Source: Pseudomonas muyukensis (GTDB taxonomy: Bacteria; Pseudomonadota; Gammaproteobacteria; Pseudomonadales; Pseudomonadaceae). From it: DNA of 64,000 bases. How positions within the stretch are numbered: the first letter of the stretch is position 1; each line of letters starts with the position of its first letter. A model generated the notes under the pieces. That model made no database searches. It had not been told where the DNA came from and saw only the letters and a program-made list of their open reading frames with translations. The stretch is from contig NZ_CP077073.1 of NCBI RefSeq assembly GCF_019139535.1, positions 509,501-573,500 of the forward strand, read 5' to 3'. The position numbers and the translations under genes were made by a program. Positions 44,127-52,324 of the stretch are shown piece by piece.

Positions 44127-44274
44127 ACGTTTTGTGATGTTTACCCAAGCCAAGCGTTAGAACCTGCGCGTGTTACGCTTGTCCTACGCGCCTGGCAGAT
44201 AAAGTACCGTGACGAGCCAAGCGAGCGTCCGATAACCAGAACCACCCAAGACCCTGTGCAGGAGTCCACCGATC

Positions 44275-44592
44275 ATGTCCCGTTATCACCTGTTTGGCGC
44301 CGCCTTGCTGCTGTCCCTGGCCGGCGCGGCCAATGCCACCAGCTTCGTCGTCACCACCGATGCCGTGGTCGGCGCGGTGGCCGCTTCCACCGACGCCACC
44401 TCCGACATTTCCTCCTCGTTCCGTGACGACAAGATCGTCCAGGCCGCCCGCGACGACGCCGCCAGCTTCGTCGGCAGCCAAGGCGCGATCCGTGGCGCCA
44501 AGCTGGAGAGCGCATTCGTGCACATCCGCCAGCAGCTGCCGGCGCTGCAGGCCAGCGACGCGCAACTGGCAAGCGCCATCCTCGCCCTCTGA
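44275..44592 (+). CDS. DUF2388 secreted protein, paralogue 1
   Basis: A 105-residue protein. Signal peptide MSRYHLFGAALLLSLAGAANA, then the family pattern TSFVVTTDAVVGAVAASTDATSD, FRDDKIVQAARDDAASFVGSQGAIRGAKLESAFVHIRQ and the tail LASAILAL. The invariant block is R-DDAASFV-S-G-IRGA-LE-AF. Function is unknown; periplasmic location is expected. It is the first of three paralogues followed by the DUF4105 gene, all in one direction. Confidence 0.85.
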   Translation: MSRYHLFGAALLLSLAGAANATSFVVTTDAVVGAVAASTDATSDISSSFRDDKIVQAARDDAASFVGSQGAIRGAKLESAFVHIRQQLPALQASDAQLASAILAL

Positions 44593-44678
44593 TCCCGCTA
44601 TCAGCCCGGATTCACTGGCCCCGGCCGGTGCATCCGGGGTAGCCTTCGCCGCCCGAGACAACTGCTTTCAAGCCAGCC

Positions 44679-44972
44679 ATGCGTTATCTGTTGCCATCAT
44701 TGTTCGCCCTCACCTGCGTGGGCAGCGCCCATGCCATGGATGCCACCACCCAGAGCCTGGTCATCACCGGCTATGTCACCAGCCAGGTGACCGCCGCGCC
44801 GTTCGACCGCAAGCGTATCGTCGCCGCCCGGGACGATGCCGCCGCGTTCGTCGCCAGTGACGGCCTGATCCGCGGCGCGCGCCTGCAAGCGGCATTCGAC
44901 ACCCTGCGCCAGGGCTGCACCCGGCACTCTGTCGGCGACCGTGAACTGGCCGAAGCGATTCTCGTCCAATAA
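44679..44972 (+). CDS. DUF2388 secreted protein, paralogue 2
   Basis: A 97-residue protein with signal peptide MRYLLPSLFALTCVGSAHA and the same core VAARDDAAAFVASDGLIRGARLQAAFDTLR, ending LAEAILVQ. It differs by a single Cys after the core (RQGCTRHS) and by a shortened N-terminal strand region. It lies 86 bp after paralogue 1 and 36 bp before paralogue 3. Confidence 0.82.
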   Translation: MRYLLPSLFALTCVGSAHAMDATTQSLVITGYVTSQVTAAPFDRKRIVAARDDAAAFVASDGLIRGARLQAAFDTLRQGCTRHSVGDRELAEAILVQ

Positions 44973-45008
44973 CTACACCTGCTCCTTTTGCACTCCCGGA
45001 GATGCTCC

Positions 45009-45329
45009 ATGCGTAAACCGCTGATCGCCGCCACCCTCGGCATGCTGCTGCTCGCCGACCTGGCCCAGGCGCACACCCTGGTGGCCACCAGCAACATCAT
45101 CGTCCGTGCCTTCGGCCGTTCGATCGACTTCACCTCGGACACCACCACCTCGATCCGCGATTCCAAAGTGGTCCGTGAGGCCCACGACGACGCCGCCAGC
45201 TTCGTCGCCAGCAACGGCGACATCCGCGGCGCCCAGCTGGAAGCCGCGTTCGACACCCTGCGCGCCCGCGTGCCAGAGGCCCGTGACGCCAGCGACCAGG
45301 TGCTGGCCGAAGCTATCCTCGCCCTGTGA
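45009..45329 (+). CDS. DUF2388 secreted protein, paralogue 3
   Basis: A 106-residue protein with signal peptide MRKPLIAATLGMLLLADLAQA and core VREAHDDAASFVASNGDIRGAQLEAAFDTLRARVPEA, ending LAEAILAL. The start at 45009 has GGAGATG upstream. The TGA overlaps the GTG start of the DUF4105 gene (GTGA), so translation of the two is coupled. Confidence 0.83.
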   Translation: MRKPLIAATLGMLLLADLAQAHTLVATSNIIVRAFGRSIDFTSDTTTSIRDSKVVREAHDDAASFVASNGDIRGAQLEAAFDTLRARVPEARDASDQVLAEAILAL

Positions 45330-47284
45330 AGCGCGTGCGTGCCTGGCTGCTGGGCTGCGCCCTGACGCTGCTCGGCACGCCCGCCCTGGCCGACCTGCAA
45401 CTGCTGTTGCAACACGACGGCCTCGATTCGGCCCAACAGCAGGCCAGCCAGGCGCTGCTCGACGAGGCCATGGCCAAGCTGCCACCGCGCTTCAAGCAGC
45501 AACTCGACCGGCAGATCCTGGTCAGCTGGAGCGTGCGCATGCCCGAGGACGCCTACGGGCAGGCCTCGCCGGTGGCCACCCTCGACCTCAACCGCCGCCT
45601 GCTGCCAGGCCTGGTCGATGGCAGCGCCGCCCGTGAACAGACCAACCGCCCCCACGGCACGGTCCGCCAGGAGCTGCTGGCCACCGTGCTGCACGAGTTG
45701 ACCCATATCTACGACCGCGCGCGCCTGTGGCCCAGCGCCGAGCGCCGGCTGATCAGCCGCTGCGCGCGCCAACAGGGCGCCCTGGGCAAGGTCGGCCTGC
45801 CCCAGGACTGCCGCGGCCAGGCCGAGCGCCGTTTCACCCTCAGCGACGACCCGCGGCTGCTCGACCTGGCCGGCTGGCCGCAATACGTCGGCCGGCGGGG
45901 CGAGCGCGAGCAGCACAACGGCCAGGGCGTGCGCAGCCCGGACAGCTACGAGCTGAGCAGCCCGAAGGAGTTCGTCGCGGTCAACATGGAGTACTTCCTC
46001 CTCGACCCAAGCTACGGCTGCCGACGCCCGGCGCTGAACCAGTACCTGCGCGAGCACTTTGCCTGGGCGCCCGAACAGGCCACCTGCGCCAAGGGCCTGC
46101 CGTTCCTCAACGCCGGCAACGACTTCGCTCGCCAGCCCTTGGGCGAGATCGACCCGGAGCGGGTGTACGAGGTGGACTACCTGCTGGCCGAGGCCAACCA
46201 GAACTGGGTCAGCCGCTGGGGCCACAGCATGCTGCGCCTGGTGATCTGCGCCCCGGGCCGCCCGCGCGGCCCGGCCTGCCGGCTGGACCTGGACCAGAGC
46301 CTGGTGCTGTCGTACCGCGCCTTCGTCAACGACGTGCAGTTGTCCAGCTGGGACGGCCTGGTCGGTGCCTACCCATCGCGGTTGTTCGTGCTGCCGCTGG
46401 GGCAGGTGATCGACGAATACACCAAGACCGAGCTGCGCAGCCTGGCCTCGGTACCGCTCAAGCTCAGCCGCAACGAGATCGAGAACCTGGTGCGCCAGGC
46501 CGCCGAAATGCACTGGAGCTACGACGGCAACTACTACTTCCTGTCCAACAACTGCGCGGTGGAGTCGCTCAAGCTGCTGCGCAGCGGCACGGCCAACCCG
46601 CGCCTGAACGACCTCGACAACATCATGCCCAACGGCCTGCTGGAGGTGCTCAAGGGCAGGGGGCTGGCCGATACCAGCGTGCTCGACGACCCACGCGAGG
46701 CGTTGCGCCTGGGCTATCGCTTCGATTCCTACCGCGAACGCTACCAGGCCATGTTCGACGTGCTGCGCAAGCAGTTGCCGATCAAGCAGACGGCGGTGGA
46801 AGACTGGCTGGCGCTGGATGCCGAACAACGCCGCCCGTGGTTCGAGCGAGCCGACCTGCGCACCAGCGCGGCCTTGCTGCTGCTCGAACAGGCCGGCTTG
46901 CGCCGCCAGTTGCTGCTGGCCCAGGATGAGGTCAAGCAGCGCTACCTCAATGGCCGCGCGCTCAAGGACGGCAGTTTCGACAAGGCCAATGAAACCTTGC
47001 AGGCGATGCTGGCCAACAGCGGCTTCCTCAGCCGCCCGGCGGAATTGCTCGGGGCAGGGGGCTACGGCCTGCCGCAACCGCAGGAGCGCAAACAGCTGGA
47101 GCAGGTGAGCAGCGAGCGCCAGGCCCAGCTATTGCGCCTGAGCACCGACCTGGACCAGCAGGTGAGGGCGCTGCTGGGGCCCGAGCGGGGCAGGCAGATC
47201 AAGGCGGTGGAGGCCAACATCAAGCAGATCGGCGAACGCCTGCGGGCTCTGCACAAGGCCGCCGGGGGGTTACAGTTGCCCTGA
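45326..47284 (+). CDS. DUF4105 (Lnb-like) periplasmic protein with N-terminal metalloprotease-like motif
   Basis: A 652-residue protein starting GTG. Signal peptide VKRVRAWLLGCALTLLGTPALA. An N-terminal domain carries TVLHELTHIYDRA near residue 130, a gluzincin-type HExxH-like helix with Thr (HELTH). The DUF4105 domain spans about 290-440 with SRWGHSMLRLVIC (His) and YYFLSNNCAVESLKLL (Cys near 412), the permuted papain-like His/Cys pair. A long helical C-terminal part (residues ~500-650) ends the protein. DUF4105 is the fold of Lnb lipoprotein N-acyltransferases. Whether this protein acylates lipoproteins is unknown. Confidence 0.8.
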   Translation: MKRVRAWLLGCALTLLGTPALADLQLLLQHDGLDSAQQQASQALLDEAMAKLPPRFKQQLDRQILVSWSVRMPEDAYGQASPVATLDLNRRLLPGLVDGSAAREQTNRPHGTVRQELLATVLHELTHIYDRARLWPSAERRLISRCARQQGALGKVGLPQDCRGQAERRFTLSDDPRLLDLAGWPQYVGRRGEREQHNGQGVRSPDSYELSSPKEFVAVNMEYFLLDPSYGCRRPALNQYLREHFAWAPEQATCAKGLPFLNAGNDFARQPLGEIDPERVYEVDYLLAEANQNWVSRWGHSMLRLVICAPGRPRGPACRLDLDQSLVLSYRAFVNDVQLSSWDGLVGAYPSRLFVLPLGQVIDEYTKTELRSLASVPLKLSRNEIENLVRQAAEMHWSYDGNYYFLSNNCAVESLKLLRSGTANPRLNDLDNIMPNGLLEVLKGRGLADTSVLDDPREALRLGYRFDSYRERYQAMFDVLRKQLPIKQTAVEDWLALDAEQRRPWFERADLRTSAALLLLEQAGLRRQLLLAQDEVKQRYLNGRALKDGSFDKANETLQAMLANSGFLSRPAELLGAGGYGLPQPQERKQLEQVSSERQAQLLRLSTDLDQQVRALLGPERGRQIKAVEANIKQIGERLRALHKAAGGLQLP

Positions 47285-47308
47285 GGCCTGCAGGTGCACC
47301 CTCATCGC

Positions 47309-47439
47309 TGTAGGAGCGGCCTTGCCAAGGCGTCGGACCGCTCGGAAAGGAGCGCGAAGCGGCCCCAGATTTCAGCGGCGCAGCAGACATCGCCGGGGCT
47401 GCTTTGCAGCCCCTTCGCGACGCAAGGCCGCTCCTACAG
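47309..47439. repeat. Inverted pair of REP elements
   Basis: TGTAGGAGCGGCCTTGCCAAGG at left and CTTCGCGACGCAAGGCCGCTCCTACA at right, between the convergent DUF4105 and GFA genes. Confidence 0.85.
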
Positions 47440-47460
47440 AAAACCTCGCAGCCGGTCACC

Positions 47461-47862
47461 TCAAAGGCGCTCCTCATCCTCCTCCGGCAACCCTTGATCC
47501 ACCTGCAACCACGGCAAGCGGCTCGTCACCCAGATATGCCGATTGGCCGGCACCCGCTCGGGGTGATCCAAGGTCGCCACCGTCACATCTATCGTGTCAG
47601 GGCTATGCGCGGTCACCAGCGCCACGTGCGCCCCGCAGTTGCCACAGAAATACCGGCTGCAGCTCTGCGGCGCCATATAGCGCTGGGGCGAGCCGGCCAG
47701 CCACTGGAAACCCGCCAGCGGCAGGGTGACCCAGGTCACCAGCGTAGCGCCGCTGACCCGCCGGCAGATCGAGCAATGACAATGGGCGACATCGCCCAGG
47801 TCGGCCTGCAGCCGATAGCGCAACGCCCCGCAATGACACCCGCCTTCCACGACATCCACCAT
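47461..47862 (-). CDS. GFA-family (Mss4-like) zinc protein
   Basis: A 133-residue protein with the paired zinc cysteines GGCHCGALRY, HCHCSICRR and YFCGNCGAHV, the pattern of the glutathione-dependent formaldehyde-activating (GFA) family. Most GFA members in Pseudomonas are uncharacterised and do not act on formaldehyde, so only the family is assigned. It is convergent with the DUF4105 gene and divergent from citM. Confidence 0.87.
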   Translation of the reverse strand: MVDVVEGGCHCGALRYRLQADLGDVAHCHCSICRRVSGATLVTWVTLPLAGFQWLAGSPQRYMAPQSCSRYFCGNCGAHVALVTAHSPDTIDVTVATLDHPERVPANRHIWVTSRLPWLQVDQGLPEEDEERL

Positions 47863-47956
47863 CGAAACGACCTCCCGTCGCCTGGCACCAGCCGAAAGCT
47901 GGCTGAAAGCTTGCCCACCTAGGATAGCGCCACCACCGGCAAAGACCGGTCAGCCA

Positions 47957-47981
47957 GGGCACGCGGAATCTTCCGTGCCCG
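47957..47981. promoter_or_regulatory. Inverted repeat upstream of the citrate transporter
   Basis: GGGCAC(G)CGGAA, TC, TTCCG(T)GCCC: a near-perfect dyad about 150 bp before the citM start. It may be a regulator site or a leader hairpin. An AACAACAACAA stretch, the CA-rich pattern bound by Hfq-Crc, follows at 47990-48000. Confidence 0.45.
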
Positions 47982-48130
47982 GCCCAATCAACAACAACAA
48001 TGGTGATTCCCGATGTTTTCCTGTGCCCGCCTTCCCGCCGTACCCCCGCAGCTACTCCCCGCGCAGCGCCTGACGCGCTGATCCGCCCGAAGCGTCCTTC
48101 CTTTCGCCGCGCCACGCCTGGAGTACTGCC

Positions 48131-49438
48131 ATGCTGACCTTCCTCGGCTTCGCCATGGTCATCACTTTCATGTACCTGATCATGACCAAGCGCCTGTCGG
48201 CCTTGATCGCCCTGATCCTGGTACCGATCCTGTTCGCCCTGTTCGGGGGTTTCTACAGCGACATCGGCCCGATGATGCTGCAAGGCATCAGCAAGCTCGC
48301 GCCCACTGGCGTGATGCTGATGTTCGCCATTCTCTACTTCGCCCTGATGATCGACTCCGGCCTGTTCGACCCGGCCGTGCGCAAGATCCTCAAGCTGGTC
48401 AAGGGCGACCCGCTGAAGGTCTCGGTAGGCACTGCGGTGCTGGCCCTGGTGGTGTCCCTGGACGGTGACGGCGCCACCACCTACATGATCTGCTGCGCGG
48501 CCATGCTGCCGATGTACAGCCGCCTGGGCATGAGCCCGCGGATCATGGCTGGCCTGATCATCCTCGCCGGCGGGGTGATGAACATGACCCCCTGGGGTGG
48601 CCCCACCGCCCGCGCTGCCAGCGCCCTGCACGTCGATCCGTCGGACATCTTCGTGCCGATGATCCCGGCCATGGCCTTCGGCGTGGCGGCGATCCTGGCC
48701 ATCGCCTACTGGTACGGCAAGCGCGAGCGCGCCCGCCTGGGCGAGCTGCACCTGCCCACCGACGACATCGACCACAGCGAAATCAGCGTGTCGCAGTTCC
48801 CGGAAGCACGCCGGCCCAAGCTGATCTGGTTCAACGGCGCCCTGACCGCCGCGCTGATGGTGGCGCTGATCGCCGGCGTGCTGCCGCTGCCGGTGCTGTT
48901 CATGATCGCCTTCAGCATCGCCATGATCGTCAACTACCCGTGCCTGCAGCAGCAGAAGGACCGCATTGCCGCCCACGCCTCCAGCGTGCTGGCAGTGAGC
49001 GGGCTGATCTTCGCCGCCGGCATCTTCACCGGCATCCTGTCGGGCACCGGCATGGTCGACGCCATGTCCAAGAGCCTGCTGGCGGTGATTCCGGAGGCGT
49101 TCGGCCCGTACATGGCGGTGATCACCGCCATCATCAGCATGCCGTTCACCTTCTTCATGTCCAACGACGCCTTCTACTACGGCGTGCTGCCGGTACTGTC
49201 GGAGTTCGCCAGCCACTACGGCGTCACCCCGGTGGAAATGGCCCGCGCGTCGATCGTCGGCCAACCGGTACACCTGCTCAGCCCGCTGGTACCCTCCACC
49301 TACCTGCTGGTGGCCCTGGCCGGCATCGAGTTCGGCGATCATCAGCGCTTCACCCTCAAGTGGGCAGTGCTGGTGTGCCTGTGCATAATGCTCGGCGCGC
49401 TGGCCTTGGGGACTTTCCCGCTGTTCAGCAGTCTGTAA
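48131..49438 (+). CDS. CitMHS-family citrate-metal:H+ symporter
   Basis: A 435-residue membrane protein with about 12 helices and CitMHS landmarks: ILYFALMIDSGLFDPAVRKILK, VVSLDGDGATTYMICCAAMLP and MNMTPWGGPTARAASALHVDPSDIF. This family imports citrate as a Mg2+ or Ca2+ complex. ATG 48131 has TGGAG upstream. The preceding leader holds a candidate overlapping ORF, an inverted repeat and a CA-rich motif, so catabolite control is plausible. No two-component system is adjacent. Confidence 0.9.
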   Translation: MLTFLGFAMVITFMYLIMTKRLSALIALILVPILFALFGGFYSDIGPMMLQGISKLAPTGVMLMFAILYFALMIDSGLFDPAVRKILKLVKGDPLKVSVGTAVLALVVSLDGDGATTYMICCAAMLPMYSRLGMSPRIMAGLIILAGGVMNMTPWGGPTARAASALHVDPSDIFVPMIPAMAFGVAAILAIAYWYGKRERARLGELHLPTDDIDHSEISVSQFPEARRPKLIWFNGALTAALMVALIAGVLPLPVLFMIAFSIAMIVNYPCLQQQKDRIAAHASSVLAVSGLIFAAGIFTGILSGTGMVDAMSKSLLAVIPEAFGPYMAVITAIISMPFTFFMSNDAFYYGVLPVLSEFASHYGVTPVEMARASIVGQPVHLLSPLVPSTYLLVALAGIEFGDHQRFTLKWAVLVCLCIMLGALALGTFPLFSSL

Positions 49439-49460
49439 CAACAAGCGCCTCATCCAACCG

Positions 49461-49487
49461 CAAAGCGCCCGCCATCAGGGCGCTTTG
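49461..49487 (+). terminator. Terminator after the citrate transporter
   Basis: CAAAGCGCCC, a 7-nt loop and GGGCGCTTTG, followed by CCTTT. It lies just before the TerC ribosome site. Confidence 0.65.
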
Positions 49488-49511
49488 CCTTTACCGCTCG
49501 AAGGAATACAC

Positions 49512-50282
49512 ATGGAATGGCTGACCAGCCCGGAAATCTGGGTTGCCTTTTTCACCCTCACCGCGCTTGAGATCGTGCTCGGGATCGACAACATCATCAT
49601 GATCTCGATCCTGGTCAGCCGCATGCCCAAGCACATGCAGCCACGCACGCGGATCTTCGGCCTGGCGTTGGCCATGGTCACGCGGATCATGCTGCTGCTG
49701 TCGATCACCTGGGTCATGCGCCTGACCGACGACCTGTTCCATGTGCTCGGCCAGGGTATTTCCGGCCGCGACCTGATCCTGTTCTTCGGCGGCCTGTTCC
49801 TCTTGTGGAAAAGCTCCCAGGAGATCTACCACGGCCTGGAAGGCGAGGACGAAAGCGCCGAGGAGCCAAAAGGGGCGGGCGGCAAGTTCTTCTACACCAT
49901 CATCCAGATCGCCATCATCGACATCGTGTTCTCGCTGGACTCGGTGATCACCGCGGTGGGCATGGTCTCCCACGTGCCGGTGATGATCGCCGCGATCATC
50001 GTCGCGGTGCTGGTGATGATGCTCTGCGCCGGCACCATAAGCGACTTCATCGACAAGCACCCTTCGCTGAAGATGCTTGCACTTTCGTTCCTGATCGTCG
50101 TAGGTACCGTGCTGATCGCCGAATCCTTCGATGTGCATGTGCCCAAGGGCTACGTGTACTTCGCCATGGCCTTCTCGCTGGCGGTGGAGGCGATCAACAT
50201 CCGCATGCGCACCGCCCTGGCGCGCAAGAAGGGCAAGGAGCACGACCCGGTGAAACTGCGCAAGGACATTCCGGGTCAGTAA
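49512..50282 (+). CDS. TerC family integral membrane protein
   Basis: A 256-residue protein with seven helices. MEWLTSPEIWVAFFTLTALEIVLGIDNIIMISILVSRMP holds the acidic metal-coordinating membrane segment (EIVLGIDN), and IIQIAIIDIVFSLDSVITAVGM is the second, matching TerC/YoaE. TerC proteins are linked to metal (Mn, Ca) export and metalation of exported enzymes. ATG 49512 after AAGGAA is preferred to an upstream frame. Confidence 0.88.
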   Translation: MEWLTSPEIWVAFFTLTALEIVLGIDNIIMISILVSRMPKHMQPRTRIFGLALAMVTRIMLLLSITWVMRLTDDLFHVLGQGISGRDLILFFGGLFLLWKSSQEIYHGLEGEDESAEEPKGAGGKFFYTIIQIAIIDIVFSLDSVITAVGMVSHVPVMIAAIIVAVLVMMLCAGTISDFIDKHPSLKMLALSFLIVVGTVLIAESFDVHVPKGYVYFAMAFSLAVEAINIRMRTALARKKGKEHDPVKLRKDIPGQ

Positions 50283-50297
50283 GATCAGGAGCGCGGT

Positions 50298-50326
50298 AAA
50301 AAAGGGCCCTTCGCAGGGCCCTTTTT
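50298..50326 (+). terminator. Terminator after TerC
   Basis: AAAAAAGGGCCCT, TCGC loop, AGGGCCCTTTTT: strong stem with T-run, 15 bp past the stop. Confidence 0.9.
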
Positions 50327-50340
50327 GCATCCACGTCCCC

Positions 50341-50470
50341 TGTAGGAGCGGCCTTGCCGGGGCGCCGGACCGGTCGGAAAGGGCCGCGAAGCGGCCCCGG
50401 CGATCCATGCGGCGCCGCTGAAACCTGGGGCCGCTGCGCGCCCCATCGCGACGCAAGGCCGCTCCTACAG
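50341..50470. repeat. Inverted pair of REP elements
   Basis: TGTAGGAGCGGCCTTGCCGG at left and ATCGCGACGCAAGGCCGCTCCTACAG at right. The remaining 160 bp before the next gene hold two ATGTTTCA direct repeats 11 bp apart (50477 and 50488) and probably its promoter. Confidence 0.85.
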
Positions 50471-50634
50471 GCACCCATGTTTCAAATATGTTTCACACAT
50501 GCCAAGCTGGCACCCATCGCGCACAACAACTAAAGCTTCAGTGAGCACTGGAAAAAACCAGCCCACCCCCGGGCCAGGCTCACCGCCGCACCATTGGTCC
50601 CGACCAGGGGCATAGAACAAAAGGGGGCCCGACC

Positions 50635-52293
50635 ATGTTGACCCTGCTCAACCTGCTCTCCGCCGTCGCATTGCTGGTATGGGGCACGCACATCGTGCGT
50701 ACCGGCATCCTGCGGGTGTACGGCTCGAACCTGCGCCGCGTGCTTGGGCAGAACATGAACAAGCGCCCGCTGGCATTCGTCGCCGGCATCCTGGTCACCG
50801 CCATGGTGCAAAGCAGCAACGCCACCGCCATGCTGGTCACCTCGTTCGTCGGCCAGGGCCTGATGGCCATGACCCCGGCGCTGGCAATCATGCTCGGCGC
50901 CGACGTCGGTACCGCGCTGATGGCGCGGGTGCTGACCTTCGACCTGTCGTGGCTGTCACCGCTGCTGATTTTCCTCGGGGTGATCTTCTTTCTTTCGCGC
51001 AAGCAGACCCGCGCCGGGCAACTGGGCCGGGTGGGCATCGGCCTGGGCCTGATCATCCTGGCCTTGCAGCTGATCGTCCACGCCGCCGCGCCGATCACCC
51101 ACGCCCAAGGGGTGAAGGTGCTGTTCGCCTCGCTGACCGGCGACATCCTCCTCGACGCGCTGATCGGCGCGCTGTTCGCCATGATTTCCTATTCCAGCCT
51201 GGCCGCCGTGCTGCTCACCGCCACCCTGGCCGGCGCCGAGGTGATCAGCCTGCCGGTGGCCATCGGCCTGGTGATCGGCGCCAACATCGGCAGCGGCCTG
51301 CTCGCCTTCCTCACCACCAGCCTGCAGAACAGCGCCGGGCGCCGCGTGGCGCTGGGCAGCCTGCTGTACAAAGTCATCGGCCTGCTGTTGATCATCCCGG
51401 TGCTGCACCCGCTGGTGGCGTGGATGGATAGCCTGAGCTTCAGCCCGCAGGAGCTGGTGATCGGCTTCCACCTGCTCTACAACACCTTGCGCTGCCTGCT
51501 GATGCTGCCGACGGTCAAGCCCATGGGGCGGGTGTGCAATTACCTGCTGCCTGAGCGCGAGCATGGCAACGGCCATACCCAGCCACGCCACCTCGACCCG
51601 ACCGCGCTGAACACTCCCAGCCTGGCCCTGGCCAACGCCGTGCGCGAAACCTTGCGCCTGGGCGACATCGTCGACAGCCTGCTCGAGGCCATGCTCGGCG
51701 CCCTGCGTGGCACCCAGACCGCCATGCCGCAACAGGTGCGCACCCTGGGCGAGGACGCCGAGGCGCTGTACAACGCCATCAAGCTGTACCTGGCGCAGAT
51801 GCCTCGCGAAGACCTTGGCGAGCAGGACAACCGGCGTTGGGCGGAAATCATCGAGCTGGCGATCAACCTCAAGCTGGCCAGCGACCTGATCGAGCGCATG
51901 CTGCGCAAGGTCCAGCAGCAGAAGACCTCGCAACGCCGCGAGTTTTCCCAGGTCGGCCTGGAGGAGCTGACCGGCTTGCAGGAGCAATTGCTGGCCAACC
52001 TGCGCCTGGGCCTGTCGGTATTCCTCAGTGCCGACCCGCACAGCGCGCGCCAGCTGCTGCGTGAAAAACGCCGCTTCCGCGCCCAGGAGCGGCGCCTGGC
52101 CCACGCCCATGTCAGCCGCCTGCAACGTAAAGTGGTGCAAAGTATCGAAACCAGTTCGCTACACTTGGAGCTCATTGCCGACATGAAACGGTTGAACTCT
52201 TTGTTCTGCAGCAGTGCCTATGTGGTACTGGGCGGCACCGACACCGGCGGGCTGATGCTCGACAGCGTGCCGGACGAAGCCCGCCAGCCCTGA
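50635..52293 (+). CDS. Na/Pi cotransporter family protein with PhoU-like C-terminal domain
   Basis: A 552-residue protein. The first ~300 residues carry two inverted Na/Pi repeats with the QSS signature (GILVTAMVQSSNATAMLVTSFVGQGLM and the second ISYSSLAAVLLTATLAG). Residues ~340-540 are helical and PhoU-like (LRLGDIVDSLLEAMLGALRG and further). It likely imports phosphate or regulates its uptake, as YjbB in E. coli exports it. The direction cannot be told. It is followed 31 bp later by the M16 gene. Confidence 0.86.
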   Translation: MLTLLNLLSAVALLVWGTHIVRTGILRVYGSNLRRVLGQNMNKRPLAFVAGILVTAMVQSSNATAMLVTSFVGQGLMAMTPALAIMLGADVGTALMARVLTFDLSWLSPLLIFLGVIFFLSRKQTRAGQLGRVGIGLGLIILALQLIVHAAAPITHAQGVKVLFASLTGDILLDALIGALFAMISYSSLAAVLLTATLAGAEVISLPVAIGLVIGANIGSGLLAFLTTSLQNSAGRRVALGSLLYKVIGLLLIIPVLHPLVAWMDSLSFSPQELVIGFHLLYNTLRCLLMLPTVKPMGRVCNYLLPEREHGNGHTQPRHLDPTALNTPSLALANAVRETLRLGDIVDSLLEAMLGALRGTQTAMPQQVRTLGEDAEALYNAIKLYLAQMPREDLGEQDNRRWAEIIELAINLKLASDLIERMLRKVQQQKTSQRREFSQVGLEELTGLQEQLLANLRLGLSVFLSADPHSARQLLREKRRFRAQERRLAHAHVSRLQRKVVQSIETSSLHLELIADMKRLNSLFCSSAYVVLGGTDTGGLMLDSVPDEARQP

Positions 52294-52324
52294 ACCGACA
52301 CACCCCGGAGACCGAAGCTCGCCC

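Noticed and set aside
44771..47077. 768-codon ORF antisense to the DUF4105 gene
   Set aside because: Third-position GC bias keeps the opposite strand open. The plus-strand proteins have signal peptides and family motifs.
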